Notes: a model not told the origin generated them from the sequence alone. A DNA stretch of 64,000 nt from CAXWPM01 sp965206125 (GCA_965206125.1 CBDBIN010000046.1:806001-870000), one strand, 5' to 3'. Positions 51,090 to 60,216 are shown, counted from the first letter of the stretch. Translations and numbers: made by a program.

Positions 51090-52120
51090 TCGTCACCGGA
51101 CAGGAAATCGAACGCTTCATGCTCGAAGCCCTCCGAGCGCGTGACGTGCGCTCCGACGTCCGAGAACATGTCGCGTCGGGCCTCGTCCAGGCGTCGCTCC
51201 GTGGCGTTGATTCCCACGGTGTCCGGCTCTTTCCGCACTACGTAAGGGCTGTGGACGCCGGGCGCCTCAACCCGCAACCCGAATATCGGTTCGCCTCAAG
51301 CGGAGCGGCGACGGGATTTCTGGACGGCGATCACACCTTCGGCCATGCGGCCGGCGCGGAGGCGATGAGGCGGGCCATCGGGTTGGCTGAATCAGCCGGC
51401 GTCGGTGTTGTGGCCGTCGGCAACTCCAGCCACTTCGGGGCAGCGGCGTATTTCGCGTTGATGGCTGCGACGAAAGACATGATCGGCCTCAGCTTTACGC
51501 ATGCCGACGCACTTGTGTTGAGCACGAACGGCGTCCGGCCCTACTTCGGGACGAACCCGATCTGTTTTGCAGCGCCAACTGGCGGGGAACAGCCGTTCTG
51601 CTACGACGGAGCGACCAGTACGGTGACCTGGAACAAGGTTCGGCAGTATGCCGAGCGGGGCGAACCGATACCGGGCGGATGGGCCGCGGATGGGACGGGA
51701 AGTGAAACGAACGATCCGGCGGCGGCCATCGCGGTGACTCCACTGGGTGGGCACAAAGGGTTCGGCCTTGCGATGGTGGTCGACATCGTCTGTGCGTTGC
51801 TGAGCGGTATGGCTTTCGGCAGAAACATCATCAGCATGTACGATGATTCCATCGCGGAGAAGCGGGAACTCGGGCACCTGATGGCGGCAATCGATGTGTC
51901 GCGCTTCGTTCCTGTAGATGAATTCAAGGACAGGTTGCGGCAGATGATGGAAGAGGTGCGCGCCGAACCTGCTGCAAGTCCGAACACCGCCGTGATGGTC
52001 CCGGGCGATCCTGAAAAGAAGGCGCTTGCCGAGCGATCCCGGGTCGGCATTGAGCTGTCGGCGCGGGAGATGGAAGAATTCAGTAGCCTCGGGCGTCCAC
52101 ATGGGAGGTTCCGTCAATAA
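51086..52120 (+). CDS. Malate/L-lactate-type NAD(P) dehydrogenase (LDH2 family)
   Basis: 344 residues from GTG 51086. VREHVASGLVQASLRGVDSHGVRLFPHYVRAV, SHFGAAAYFALMA, FGTNPICFAAP and GGHKGFGLAMVVDIVCALLSG are family signatures; VDSHG and the K-G-F-G region hold active-site residues. The enzyme interconverts a 2-oxoacid and an L-2-hydroxyacid (malate, ureidoglycolate or sulfolactate in relatives). The length is normal and the TAA (52118-52120) directly abuts an IS256-type terminal repeat. Confidence 0.8.
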   Translation: MIVTGQEIERFMLEALRARDVRSDVREHVASGLVQASLRGVDSHGVRLFPHYVRAVDAGRLNPQPEYRFASSGAATGFLDGDHTFGHAAGAEAMRRAIGLAESAGVGVVAVGNSSHFGAAAYFALMAATKDMIGLSFTHADALVLSTNGVRPYFGTNPICFAAPTGGEQPFCYDGATSTVTWNKVRQYAERGEPIPGGWAADGTGSETNDPAAAIAVTPLGGHKGFGLAMVVDIVCALLSGMAFGRNIISMYDDSIAEKRELGHLMAAIDVSRFVPVDEFKDRLRQMMEEVRAEPAASPNTAVMVPGDPEKKALAERSRVGIELSAREMEEFSSLGRPHGRFRQ

Positions 52121-52135
52121 GTGTGTAAATAGACA

Positions 52136-53380
52136 TCAGGCGGCTTTCTCCTCGGTGACTTGGTTGACTGGAACTCCATTGACATATTGGGCGCCTTGGT
52201 AGACATCCTTCATCAAGTGCGGAGCCTTCAAACGGCGAAATCTTTTCTCAGCGACCAGCAGCATCTTCCAGATGACAGCCCGTGAGTTGGCCACTTTCTT
52301 GAACCTTCGAGCGGCATCGGTTCGCAGTCGCAGAGCAGAGAAGGGAGACTCCACTGGATTGGTAGTCCGCAGATGTTGCCACTGCTGTTTGGGATAGTTG
52401 TAAAACGTCACCATCCGATCCCAGTCCTGGTCGATCAAATCAGCCGCTGCCTCCAGTCCTCTCTTGCCACACCAATGTTGGAATCGTCCTTTGACTTGCT
52501 CGGCTTCCTGCCGTGTTTCTGCATAAGGGATCTGCCGCAACACCAACAACGCCGCTTTGTGCCGACCCTTGGGGATCTTAGCCAGCAAGTTGACGATGCG
52601 ATGATTCCAGCATCTCTGCTCGTCGGCTTCTGGGAAAACGTTGCGCAACGCTCCCCAGATCCCCAGATGCCCGTCAGCCATCACCAGTCTCGGTGGGTTC
52701 ATCCCCCGCTCTTTGAGATCCCTCAGCACTTCGGACCAGCTCTGGGTCGATTCTCGATAACCACTACTGACCGACACCACCACTTTAGTGCCATCACTTA
52801 AAGCGGCGATCACTACCAGGATCACGGCCTTTTCCTTCTCCAGCCCTGCTTTGATGTACACACCGTCTGCCCACAGATACACCACTTCCAGATCGTCCAG
52901 CCGACGGCTTTGCCAGGCCTCCATTTCTCCCTGCCACTTCTCCTTCAACCGGGCTACGGTGCTGGGGGACAGCGGCGCTTCTTCCCCTAAAAGCCCTCTT
53001 AAGGCCAGATCGAAATCCCCCTCGGCCAGACCATGCAAATAGAGTTCTGGAATCAAGTCTCGTACCTCTTGCGTCCGCTTGGCAAACAGCGGCAAGACCC
53101 GGCTCTCAAAACGCTCTTCCAGATCCCGCACTCGGGGACGCCGCAGCTTGATCGTTCCGCAACTCAGCGTCAGTCGCCGCTCCTTACCGTAGCCGTTGCG
53201 ATAGCCACCGGGCGCGTCCACTTCTCGGCGACGCTCATTCTTTCTTCGTCCCAGCAGCTGTGTCACTTCATCCTCCAACAGTTCCTGTACGTAAAACTGG
53301 ATCTGCTCTCGCACCCACTCTTCCAGCTGTTCAAAGCAGACTCTTGACTCCACACTTCGATCAATGTTCTTCTTGCTCAT
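52136..53380 (-). CDS. IS256-family (Mutator-type) transposase
   Basis: 414 residues, starting at ATG on the minus strand at 53380. LSCGTIKLRRPRVRDLEERFES, DGVYIKAGLEKEKAVILVVIAALSDGTK, MADGHLGIWGALRNVFPEADEQRCWNH and NPVESPFSALRLRTD give the DDE fold with the C-x2-H motif. Same family as the 58950-60197 protein, but only distantly similar, so they come from different elements. No frameshift is visible. Confidence 0.92.
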   Translation of the reverse strand: MSKKNIDRSVESRVCFEQLEEWVREQIQFYVQELLEDEVTQLLGRRKNERRREVDAPGGYRNGYGKERRLTLSCGTIKLRRPRVRDLEERFESRVLPLFAKRTQEVRDLIPELYLHGLAEGDFDLALRGLLGEEAPLSPSTVARLKEKWQGEMEAWQSRRLDDLEVVYLWADGVYIKAGLEKEKAVILVVIAALSDGTKVVVSVSSGYRESTQSWSEVLRDLKERGMNPPRLVMADGHLGIWGALRNVFPEADEQRCWNHRIVNLLAKIPKGRHKAALLVLRQIPYAETRQEAEQVKGRFQHWCGKRGLEAAADLIDQDWDRMVTFYNYPKQQWQHLRTTNPVESPFSALRLRTDAARRFKKVANSRAVIWKMLLVAEKRFRRLKAPHLMKDVYQGAQYVNGVPVNQVTEEKAA

Positions 53381-53401
53381 GGCGGTGTGACTCCTTCCTT
53401 T

Positions 53402-53424
53402 CGGGCTCTTCCGCCCGGGTTTTT
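53402..53424 (+). terminator. Possible intrinsic terminator in IS256 leader
   Basis: A GC stem CGGGC (53402-53406) with GCCCG (53413-53417) is followed by GG and a T5 run (53420-53424) on the + strand. It would stop + strand transcripts crossing the element towards 53488. An overlapping alternative stem (CCGGGT with ACCCGG) exists, so its function is uncertain. Confidence 0.3.
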
Positions 53425-53487
53425 ATTTCACCCGGAAGGATAATCACCGCCTATGCTATTTACACACCTTTTGAGGGTAGCTCCCAC

Positions 53488-54507
53488 ATGGAATCGCCCT
53501 GGCTACCGCATCAGATTAGTCGAACCGTGAACCGCGTCGCAATCAGCGCATTCCCGTTTGCCGATCCGAACCGCAAGGCCCTCGACATGCTGGAGGACGC
53601 GGGGATTCGTTACTGGATGAATCCTCACTCGAGGCGATTGACCGAGGACGAACTAATCCACCTCGTCCAGGATTCTCCGGTCCTGGTCGCCGGGACCGAT
53701 CCCATTACGGAACGCGTCATGGCGTCCGCGCCGAACCTGAAGCTGATCGCCCGTGTCGGGATTGGACTCGACAGCGTCAACCTGAAGGCCGCCCGAGAGC
53801 GGCGAATAGCGGTGACGTACAGTCCCGACGGCCCCGCTCCCGCAGTCGCGGAACTGACCGTCGGTCTGATGATCGACCTTCTGCGCGGAGTCAGCGAGGT
53901 CGACCGCGGCATGCGCCTCCCGAAATGGAATCGCGCGATGGGCCGCCGCCTGGAGCTCCAAACGGTCGGGGTGATCGGCGTCGGACGGATCGGGAAGCGG
54001 GTGATTCGTATCCTGCGAGGCGGTTTTCCCGGCGTGCGAATCCTGGCGAACGATCTGGCACCAGATCGCGAGTTTGGCGATGAGAACGGAGTGGAATGGG
54101 TCGAAAAGGCGCAGATTTTTCGTGAAGCGGACATCGTGACCCTACACGTACCGTTGACCCTCCAGACGCGTGGGCTCCTCACCGGCGACCAGCTCAAGAC
54201 GATGAAACCTTCGTCCCTATTGATCAACACGGCCCGAGGAGGCCTTGTCGACGAAACAGACCTTGCCGACGCCCTTGGCTCCGGAACGATCACCCGAGCT
54301 GCCCTCGACGTGTTCGAGCGCGAGCCCTACGAAGGGGCGCTAACGGACATCCCCAACTGCATTCTTACCTGCCACATGGGCTCGATGACCGCAGACTGCC
54401 GCCTCCAAATGGAGATCGATGCCGTCCGAGAAGCCCTCCGTTACCTCAGCGGCGAACCGCCCCTCCAGCCCGTTCCCGAGTCCGAATACTCCTTCCTCGA
54501 ATCCTGA
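53488..54507 (+). CDS. D-isomer-specific 2-hydroxyacid dehydrogenase
   Basis: 339 residues from ATG 53488; GTG 53527 (start at VNRVAISAFPF) is the alternative that matches typical N-termini. VGVIGVGRIGKRVIRIL is the NAD motif, with catalytic Arg in NTARGGLVDE, Glu in FEREPYEG and the His in CHMGS. The ATG lies 20 bases after the IS end, so the natural promoter or upstream coupling may have been lost. It reduces or oxidises a 2-oxoacid/2-hydroxyacid pair and probably belonged to one operon with LDH2. Confidence 0.8.
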   Translation: MESPWLPHQISRTVNRVAISAFPFADPNRKALDMLEDAGIRYWMNPHSRRLTEDELIHLVQDSPVLVAGTDPITERVMASAPNLKLIARVGIGLDSVNLKAARERRIAVTYSPDGPAPAVAELTVGLMIDLLRGVSEVDRGMRLPKWNRAMGRRLELQTVGVIGVGRIGKRVIRILRGGFPGVRILANDLAPDREFGDENGVEWVEKAQIFREADIVTLHVPLTLQTRGLLTGDQLKTMKPSSLLINTARGGLVDETDLADALGSGTITRAALDVFEREPYEGALTDIPNCILTCHMGSMTADCRLQMEIDAVREALRYLSGEPPLQPVPESEYSFLES

Positions 54508-55138
54508 CCTCTCCTTCCGAGAGTTCCAGTATTCACACTAGTAATTTACCCGATTTTAGACTAGGCACCTCCCCAGCTAAATCCTTGGTTGTATTGCGGT
54601 TGGTCACCTGTTGTAGAATGGCGTCTTCGAGTAAAAGAAGTGCAACGGAGGCCTCTGGGCGACCTGAAATCATGACTGCGTCACCGACCTTCAAAGCAAC
54701 GGAGTGCTTTCCCACCGGGAACTTTCCCTCCTGCCGAAGACGCGCTCCTGGAGGCTACCGTTCGCCGAGCATCCGGCCGGGTTTGATCAGGCCGTGAACG
54801 TCCATCTCTGGCGTCTGGTTGGCTCGGGTAGTTCGTCTTAAAGCCAGCGTTTAGAAAAACTTATCGAATTTTCTGCGGGACTGAGAGGTCAGAAATGTGT
54901 CCAACGCCTTCCGCCGCCTGACTGACTTTCCTGTAGCGGCGGTCTATGACCGCCGACCCTTCGTGCCTGTCTCTGAAGCGCCGCGGAGATTACTGACTAC
55001 TAGAAATCGACGAGTGTTCCGCCATTTATCATGATAATTGCCGACAACCCCGGCATTCTCTCCGACCACAAATCCGCTAAATCCGTGAAATCTGTGGCAA
55101 CCTCTTCCCTCCCCTCCCCAGGAATCTCTGCAATCCCC
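54508..55138. other. Intergenic stretch without a clear gene
   Basis: 630 bases. On the minus strand about 54533-54830 reads with one stop as MDVHGLIKPGRMLGER, stop, PPGARLRQEGKFPVGKHSV and AVMISGRPEASVALLLLEDA, a possible remnant of a small gene of unknown type. A GCGGTC palindrome lies at 54931-54955. The rest, with repeated AATCCG-like short motifs near 55070-55095, holds nothing recognisable. Confidence 0.4.
54931..54955 (+). repeat. GCGGTC palindrome, copy R7
   Basis: CTGTAGCGGCGGTC, TAT, GACCGCCG: perfect inner stem GGCGGTC/GACCGCC with a TAT loop. Identical core to the copies at 39806 and 50171. Between two convergent genes, so it may act as a transcription end in both directions. Confidence 0.75.
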
Positions 55139-56083
55139 CTACCGGTACCGCACCGTAAAGCTAGAGTTCACCGTCTGTCCGGGATAAGCGAACGACAGCG
55201 AAAACGCGTCGCTGGTGCTGAAGGGTTGGTTCATCGGTTCGGCGTAGACCGTGTACGTCCCCGCGGACAGTCCCTGGATGGTGTATTGGCCATTGGGATC
55301 GGTGACGGCGCTGGCGACAGCCTGTCCGTTGGTGTCGAGCACGACGACCAGCGCCCCAAAAACCGCTTCGTTGCCGGTTGTCCGAACGGTTCCACCCAGA
55401 GCGCCCAGTTGGGTGAAAGACGCGTCCGGATAGATCGACGACACGCCACTGCGGTCGTCGATCTGTGCATTCCGAGGGAAGTTGACGTCGGTAACGATCG
55501 TCGGGAACATCGTCGAAGACAGGATGTTGGAATGATCCAGCCCCAACAAGTGCCCGACTTCATGAGTCGCGACCGATTGCAAATCGATAAATCCCCCAGG
55601 CGTCGTGGGGCTCGTGCTGAAAATGGTGCCGGGATTGAACATGATATCGGCCTCGATGATCTGGCCTTTGAACTCGATTGTCCGGCCGAACTCGTCCAGG
55701 CCGGTGGAATCGAAAGAAAAGGCGCCGGTCAGCCCAACCGCGCCGGAGTTGAAGTCCAGCGCCGTCACGTTCGTGGTTATCAGGTTGATCTGATCGAACC
55801 CCGGTTTCACGTCGATGTTGGTGGTCGAGCCCTCAGTGAAGCTGATCGCAGCCGTGGAAATGTCGGCCCATTCTGCGAACGCGTCCCGGAAGACATCGGC
55901 TTGCTCACGGGAGCCCGTCACGTTCTGCCCGACGGTGGGATTCATCCTCCACTCTATCGGGAAAGAGGCCGTCGACCAGCGAACCGCCGTAACCGTGCCG
56001 TCGATGCTGCGCCGTTGGGGGATGTAGGCCGCGAGTGGGGCCGCGATGAGCAGGCAAAGAGCGAGGGACAGTTTCTTCGTCAT
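55139..56083 (-). CDS. Secreted matrixin-type zinc metalloprotease
   Basis: 314 residues, minus strand start at 56083. Signal peptide MTKKLSLALCLLIAAPLAAY. The zinc motif THEVGHLLGLDHS is a full H-E-x2-H-x2-G-x2-H and is followed by the Met-turn STMFPT. RMNPTVGQNVTG and ADIMFNPGTIFS precede it. The last about 90 residues are a carboxypeptidase-regulatory-like beta-sandwich (GALVVVLDTNGQAVASAV, PNGQYTIQGLSAGTYTVYA). Exported protease; substrate unknown. Overlaps the next gene of the operon by 4 bases. Confidence 0.88.
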   Translation of the reverse strand: MTKKLSLALCLLIAAPLAAYIPQRRSIDGTVTAVRWSTASFPIEWRMNPTVGQNVTGSREQADVFRDAFAEWADISTAAISFTEGSTTNIDVKPGFDQINLITTNVTALDFNSGAVGLTGAFSFDSTGLDEFGRTIEFKGQIIEADIMFNPGTIFSTSPTTPGGFIDLQSVATHEVGHLLGLDHSNILSSTMFPTIVTDVNFPRNAQIDDRSGVSSIYPDASFTQLGALGGTVRTTGNEAVFGALVVVLDTNGQAVASAVTDPNGQYTIQGLSAGTYTVYAEPMNQPFSTSDAFSLSFAYPGQTVNSSFTVRYR

Positions 56084-56622
56084 CGGACCAGCTCCCGGAT
56101 GTTCGCCTTGAAGTCTTCAAGGCCAACCTTCCGAATAGACGACGCTCCGGATACGAGCCCCGTCTTCGGATCCATCAGGTCGATGCCCGTCAAGCTCGAG
56201 ACAGCAAAGTGCTCGGCGATGACGTACCGGCCCTGGTTCATGCCCACGACCTGAAACGTGCCGTTGCCCGAGTCCTTCAGAAAGACGATGACGCCCGAAC
56301 CCGCAACGAATTCCGGCATCCCCGGGACGGTCATGTGGAGCGATCCCACCTGCCCACCGAGCTGCCGGATCAGCAGCGACCGGCGGCGTTCGCCCTTGAG
56401 CGGATCTTCCACACCGATGGAAGCGTACGTGAAGATCAGATTCCTCTCGCTGTCCCACTGGCTGTACACCGCTTCCACGACGCCCTGGACGATCGTGTCC
56501 GAGTTCTCCACCAGATCGTCCAGGTCCATTCGAAGGACGATGCTGCCAAGTGAAGGCATCGCGATGATGAACACCGCCGCTGCTGTGACCAGGGTAGAGA
56601 TGAGTCGTCTATCAGTCATTGA
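56080..56622 (-). CDS. Exported protein of unknown function
   Basis: 180 residues if the start is ATG at 56622 (MTDRRLISTLVTAAAVFIIA), which overlaps the upstream stop and gives a signal-like hydrophobic segment; an earlier in-frame start at 56655 is less likely. LRMDLDDLVENSDTIVQGVVEAVYSQW, IFTYASIGVEDPLKG and PEFVAGSGVIVFLKDSGNGTFQVVGMNQGRYVI resemble a small beta-rich secreted domain seen beside matrixins. No catalytic motif. Function unknown. Confidence 0.65.
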   Translation of the reverse strand, partial: SMTDRRLISTLVTAAAVFIIAMPSLGSIVLRMDLDDLVENSDTIVQGVVEAVYSQWDSERNLIFTYASIGVEDPLKGERRRSLLIRQLGGQVGSLHMTVPGMPEFVAGSGVIVFLKDSGNGTFQVVGMNQGRYVIAEHFAVSSLTGIDLMDPKTGLVSGASSIRKVGLEDFKANIRELVR

Positions 56623-58669
56623 TGATGATTCCTCCAGAAAGCACCGACGTATCAAGGTTCGAGTTCGTCACGATCACCGTCCTCGGTCCCAGCGCCGCGT
56701 TCGCATCGACCGTAATCTGGACGGTCATTCTGTCGCCGAAGTAGTGGATGTTCGAAATCACCAGTCCGAAACCACTGAAAGTCAACGTCGTTCCGTTGGC
56801 TTCGCTGATGCCGGTGCCCGAGACCAGCAGGTCCGTCGTCTGCCCGCGCGACAGTTCCACGGAGCTTGCAGCAAAGAAAATGCTTTCGTTTCTGTCGCCC
56901 ACACCGATGGCCGTGATGTTCAAGGTCGCGGCCGGTTCCGACACGTAGATATCGACGCCGGTTGTCGTCTGACCTCCGGTTAGGGTGACCGTGCTCTGGA
57001 CAAGCTCGGTCCCCGAAGCTGTGACCTCGAGAATCTCGGATCCCGAGGACGTACTGCCGATTTCGACGTGAATGGGGCCGCTGATGGCATCCGCCGGAAC
57101 GGTGGCAGTCAATGCTGTCGCCGTGGCGCTGTCGGCCGCGACGCTAGTCGTGCCGGACCCGGTAGAAAAGACGACGGTGTTGCTCGTCGGCGCCTCGCTG
57201 AAGCCGCTGCCGTCCAGGGTAAGCGTGCCACCTCGAGAAACCGTCGTCGGCGTGACAGAGTCCAGCGTGATCGTTCCGGCCGGTGTCGGCGGTGTGTAAT
57301 CAATGCCGGGAGCCAGGGCGCCCGGGGAGACATTCGAGAGCAGGGCGAGGTTTGTCAGAAAGAACAGCTCGATGCCATACAGCGGGACGTCATTGGCCGT
57401 GCGAACGAACACGAAGCCTCCGTTGGTCTTCGCGGCAGGAATCCACGGATCGTCGAGCAAACGGGCGATCTTCTCCCCCGGTGCCAGCGTGAACGCGGCG
57501 TCCGGAGAGTCCAGCGCGCCGCCGATCAGCGTGCCGTTGGGGTTCATCGCGAAGATTTCGACCTCAGCCGCCGTGTCCGATGTGTTGAGCAGTGCGATGC
57601 CCGTGAGCCAGCCCGTGGCCTGTGCGATGTGAGCAAACAGCATCTGGGTCAAGGGTGTGCCTTGCACCGGCACGATAGCCAGACCTCCCGCAACCGTGTC
57701 GGCATAGGCTACGAAGCCGGTGGCCGGGGCCGTGCTCGTCACCTGCACCCACCCGTTCTGGAATTCGGTGGACGGAAAACCGAAAAGAGTTTCGGTCGAT
57801 TCCCTCAACCCGCCGTTCGCTGCGATCGTCCGCTGGACCGTGACAGGGGAACCCTCGAGCGGGTTGAAGGTGATTGTGATGTTATTGCTGGAGGCAGTCA
57901 GGTTGGTGACCCCAACTTGAGTCAGCCAATTGCCGCCACCGCCGGCGCCGGCAATGACATGAGCGAAGTTGAGCTCGGTAGTGGTCGCAGAGCTATCGAC
58001 TCCGTTGACGACACCCCAGGATGGACTGACCAGAAAGCCGTCCACGATCGCCGTGGCGCTGATTGCGGTGGTCGCACTCAGTTGGACGTGAGTTGCCTCG
58101 CTGAGATCCACCCCCGGGAACACAGCCGAAGCCTGATCTTTGAACACCCCCATTCCGGATATGGTTTCGTCCGTGGTCGCTAACTCCGTGCCATCAGCCT
58201 GCCGCAAGGAAATAGTGACGTCCGACGGCGTCTCGGCGGTATTGACGACGTTGATTTCTGTGTCGTCGGCGACTAGTGGGAAGACCAGCCCGCCGGCTGA
58301 AGGAGCAGCTTCGGCCCCATCGGTGAACGTCGTGAAATCGCCCCCGAGCCAGAATCCCTGCAGTCCGTCCGCAGGGCTTGTCACCTGTACCCAGCCGTCC
58401 GTCGAAGCATCGGGAAACAGTTCCGAACCCAGCAGCGAGAGCTGTCCTCCGGCGACGATGTCATCATCGAACGTGGCGATCATCGAGCCGTCCGAGCTCC
58501 AAAGCGTGAACGTCGCGGCAGCGGTCGCACTGCCCGGGTTAGCCACGGCGAACCCTGCCGATGCAAGATCGGCCTGGGAAAACGACCGGGGAAAGTTCAG
58601 GGTCGACTGGCCGTCCGCGACGGCCGGCACGAGGAGCAGGACCCAGATGAGCGTCCTGAATGTTCGCAA
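56612..58669 (-). CDS. Large secreted repeat protein with IPT/TIG domain
   Basis: 685 residues from TTG 58669 (minus), chosen because AAGGAGG stands 5 bases upstream. Signal peptide MRTFRTLIWVLLLVPAVADG. Repeated segments of about 110 residues contain NGWVQVTSTAPATGF or DGWVQVTSPADGLQGFW, ending in an IPT/TIG domain (ITLDSVTPTTVSRGGTLTLDGSGFSEAPTS pieces) and a C-terminal beta region. It is probably a cell-surface or secreted adhesion-like protein. First gene of the three-gene minus-strand operon. Confidence 0.8.
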   Translation of the reverse strand: MRTFRTLIWVLLLVPAVADGQSTLNFPRSFSQADLASAGFAVANPGSATAAATFTLWSSDGSMIATFDDDIVAGGQLSLLGSELFPDASTDGWVQVTSPADGLQGFWLGGDFTTFTDGAEAAPSAGGLVFPLVADDTEINVVNTAETPSDVTISLRQADGTELATTDETISGMGVFKDQASAVFPGVDLSEATHVQLSATTAISATAIVDGFLVSPSWGVVNGVDSSATTTELNFAHVIAGAGGGGNWLTQVGVTNLTASSNNITITFNPLEGSPVTVQRTIAANGGLRESTETLFGFPSTEFQNGWVQVTSTAPATGFVAYADTVAGGLAIVPVQGTPLTQMLFAHIAQATGWLTGIALLNTSDTAAEVEIFAMNPNGTLIGGALDSPDAAFTLAPGEKIARLLDDPWIPAAKTNGGFVFVRTANDVPLYGIELFFLTNLALLSNVSPGALAPGIDYTPPTPAGTITLDSVTPTTVSRGGTLTLDGSGFSEAPTSNTVVFSTGSGTTSVAADSATATALTATVPADAISGPIHVEIGSTSSGSEILEVTASGTELVQSTVTLTGGQTTTGVDIYVSEPAATLNITAIGVGDRNESIFFAASSVELSRGQTTDLLVSGTGISEANGTTLTFSGFGLVISNIHYFGDRMTVQITVDANAALGPRTVIVTNSNLDTSVLSGGIIIND

Positions 58670-58674
58670 ACTAT

Positions 58675-58681
58675 CCTCCTT
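58675..58681 (-). promoter_or_regulatory. Strong Shine-Dalgarno deciding a TTG start
   Basis: AAGGAGG on the minus strand, 5 bases before the TTG at 58669. It fixes the TTG as start of the TIG-domain gene, because no in-frame ATG with such a site lies nearby. Confidence 0.75.
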
Positions 58682-58862
58682 GATGAGTCCTGTCAGGCGC
58701 TATCGTACCGTCTGGTCATGGGGCCTTCAACGGCTTTCATCGAGCCGACAACGTCGAATAGTACGAATATATGATCCGGTCGGAGAACATTCCGTTTAAG
58801 AGAAACCCCCACCTCCAAAAACGAAGACCAATAGCCAAAAGCCAACGAGTTATAACCGAATC

Positions 58863-60216
58863 TGGTGTTTGAGGGATTGAAGAAAAGCGGCGTATCTGGT
58901 TGATTTGTTGTTTGCGAGACTTCAAAGCAACCAAAGGAGATACGCCACTATGAGCAAGAGTACCGTTATTGAACTGGAAGATCGAGAGGCGATTGCAGAC
59001 CCGGTGACCGATCTGCTACGAGTTGGGGCTCAACAGCTGATCCAACGCGCCGTGGAAGCCGAATTAGCAGAACTGCTATCCCAGCACGGTGATCGACGAA
59101 CCGAGACGGGGAACGCTGGGGTGGTGCGCAACGGTTATCTACCTGAACGCGAGCTGCAGACCGGCCTGGGTCCTGTAACGGTGCAAATTCCGAAGGTCCG
59201 TGCCAAGACGGGCGAAGCTGTGACGTTTCGGTCGGCCCTGGTACCACCCTACATTCGGAAGACGAAGTCGATGGAAGCGGCCGTGCCGTGGTTGTATTTG
59301 AAAGGCGTCTCGAGCGGCGAGATGGGTGACGCCCTAAAAGTTCTTGTTGGTCCGAAGGCGCAGGGGCTGTCAGCGAGCACGGTATCGCGCTTGAAACAGG
59401 TCTGGGCCCAGGAGTACCGCATCGGGTGCGACCAGCGTTTGGACGCCGACCGCTGGGTCTATGTCTGGGCCGACGGCATCTATAGTGGACTTCGGGCCGA
59501 ACAAACCAAGTTGTGTGCGTTGGTCGTGATCGGCGTGAATGAACGCGGAGAGAAGCGTTTTCTGGCGATCGAAGACGGTGTCCGGGAATCCACGCAGAGT
59601 TGGCGTGAGGTCTTGTTGAAGCTGAAGTCCCGAGGGATGAATATTCCCGAGTTGGCCATTGGTGACGGGGCGATGGGGTTCTGGGCCGCACTGGAGGAAG
59701 TCTATCCCGAGACACGCCAACAACGCTGCTGGATGCACAAGACCATGAACGTGTTGAACTGCCTACCCAAGTCGGCCCAGGCGAAAGCGAAACAGGCCCT
59801 GCACGCGATCTGGAAGGCGGAAACAAAGGCAGACGCCGAGAAGGCATTCGATCTGTTCATTGAAACCTATGAGCCGAAGTACCCGAAGGCCACCCTCTGC
59901 CTGCAGAAAGACAGAGAAGAACTGCTGGTCTTTTACGACTTCCCGGCCAAGCACTGGCAGAGCATCCGGACGACCAACCCCATTGAGTCGACCTTTGCCA
60001 CCATTCGCCACCGGACCAAGCGATCGAAGGGCTGTCTGACACGGGGTGGCATGCTGCACATGATGTTCAAACTAGGGCAGTGTGCCGAGAAGAACTGGCG
60101 ACGATTACGAGGATTCGATGATCTGGCCAAGGTGATTACTGGAGTGAAATTCAACGACGGAATCGAAGTGACAAACGTCGATCAGGCCGCCGCTTGAATC
60201 AATCTCCTAAACACCA
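58863..60216 (+). mobile_element. IS256-family insertion sequence (copy 2)
   Basis: Imperfect inverted repeats: TGGTGTTTGAGGGATTG (58863-58879) and CAATCTCCTAAACACCA (60200-60216), about 14 of 17 positions matching, around a + strand transposase. Length 1354 bases. No target duplication could be seen in the flanks. It stands between the minus-strand secretion operon and the split O-antigen-ligase gene. Confidence 0.85.
58950..60197 (+). CDS. IS256-family (Mutator-type) transposase
   Basis: 415 residues from ATG 58950 with AGGAGA upstream. VTVQIPKVRAKTGEAVTF, VYVWADGIYSGLRAEQTKLCALVVIG, AIGDGAMGFWAALEEVYPETRQQRCWMHK and NPIESTFATIRHRTKRSKG provide the DDE core and C-x2-H. Intact. Distant from the other IS256-type protein in the window (copy 1), with different terminal repeats. 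Confidence 0.93.
   Translation: MSKSTVIELEDREAIADPVTDLLRVGAQQLIQRAVEAELAELLSQHGDRRTETGNAGVVRNGYLPERELQTGLGPVTVQIPKVRAKTGEAVTFRSALVPPYIRKTKSMEAAVPWLYLKGVSSGEMGDALKVLVGPKAQGLSASTVSRLKQVWAQEYRIGCDQRLDADRWVYVWADGIYSGLRAEQTKLCALVVIGVNERGEKRFLAIEDGVRESTQSWREVLLKLKSRGMNIPELAIGDGAMGFWAALEEVYPETRQQRCWMHKTMNVLNCLPKSAQAKAKQALHAIWKAETKADAEKAFDLFIETYEPKYPKATLCLQKDREELLVFYDFPAKHWQSIRTTNPIESTFATIRHRTKRSKGCLTRGGMLHMMFKLGQCAEKNWRRLRGFDDLAKVITGVKFNDGIEVTNVDQAAA

Larger units (their letters stand above)
52121..53467 (-). mobile_element. IS256-family insertion sequence (copy 1)
   Basis: Bounded by perfect 12-base inverted repeats GTGTGTAAATAG (52121-52132) and CTATTTACACAC (53456-53467), with one transposase on the minus strand. 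Size 1347 bases, normal for IS256. No target duplication is seen: the left flank ends CGTCAATAA and the right begins CTTTTGAGG. It separates the LDH2 gene from a 2-hydroxyacid dehydrogenase gene that otherwise continues in the same direction. Confidence 0.88.

Noticed and set aside
54585..54797. Small + strand open frame of 70 codons in the intergenic stretch
   Set aside because: Low-complexity Arg/Pro/Ser composition and no ribosome site; the opposite strand reads more like protein.
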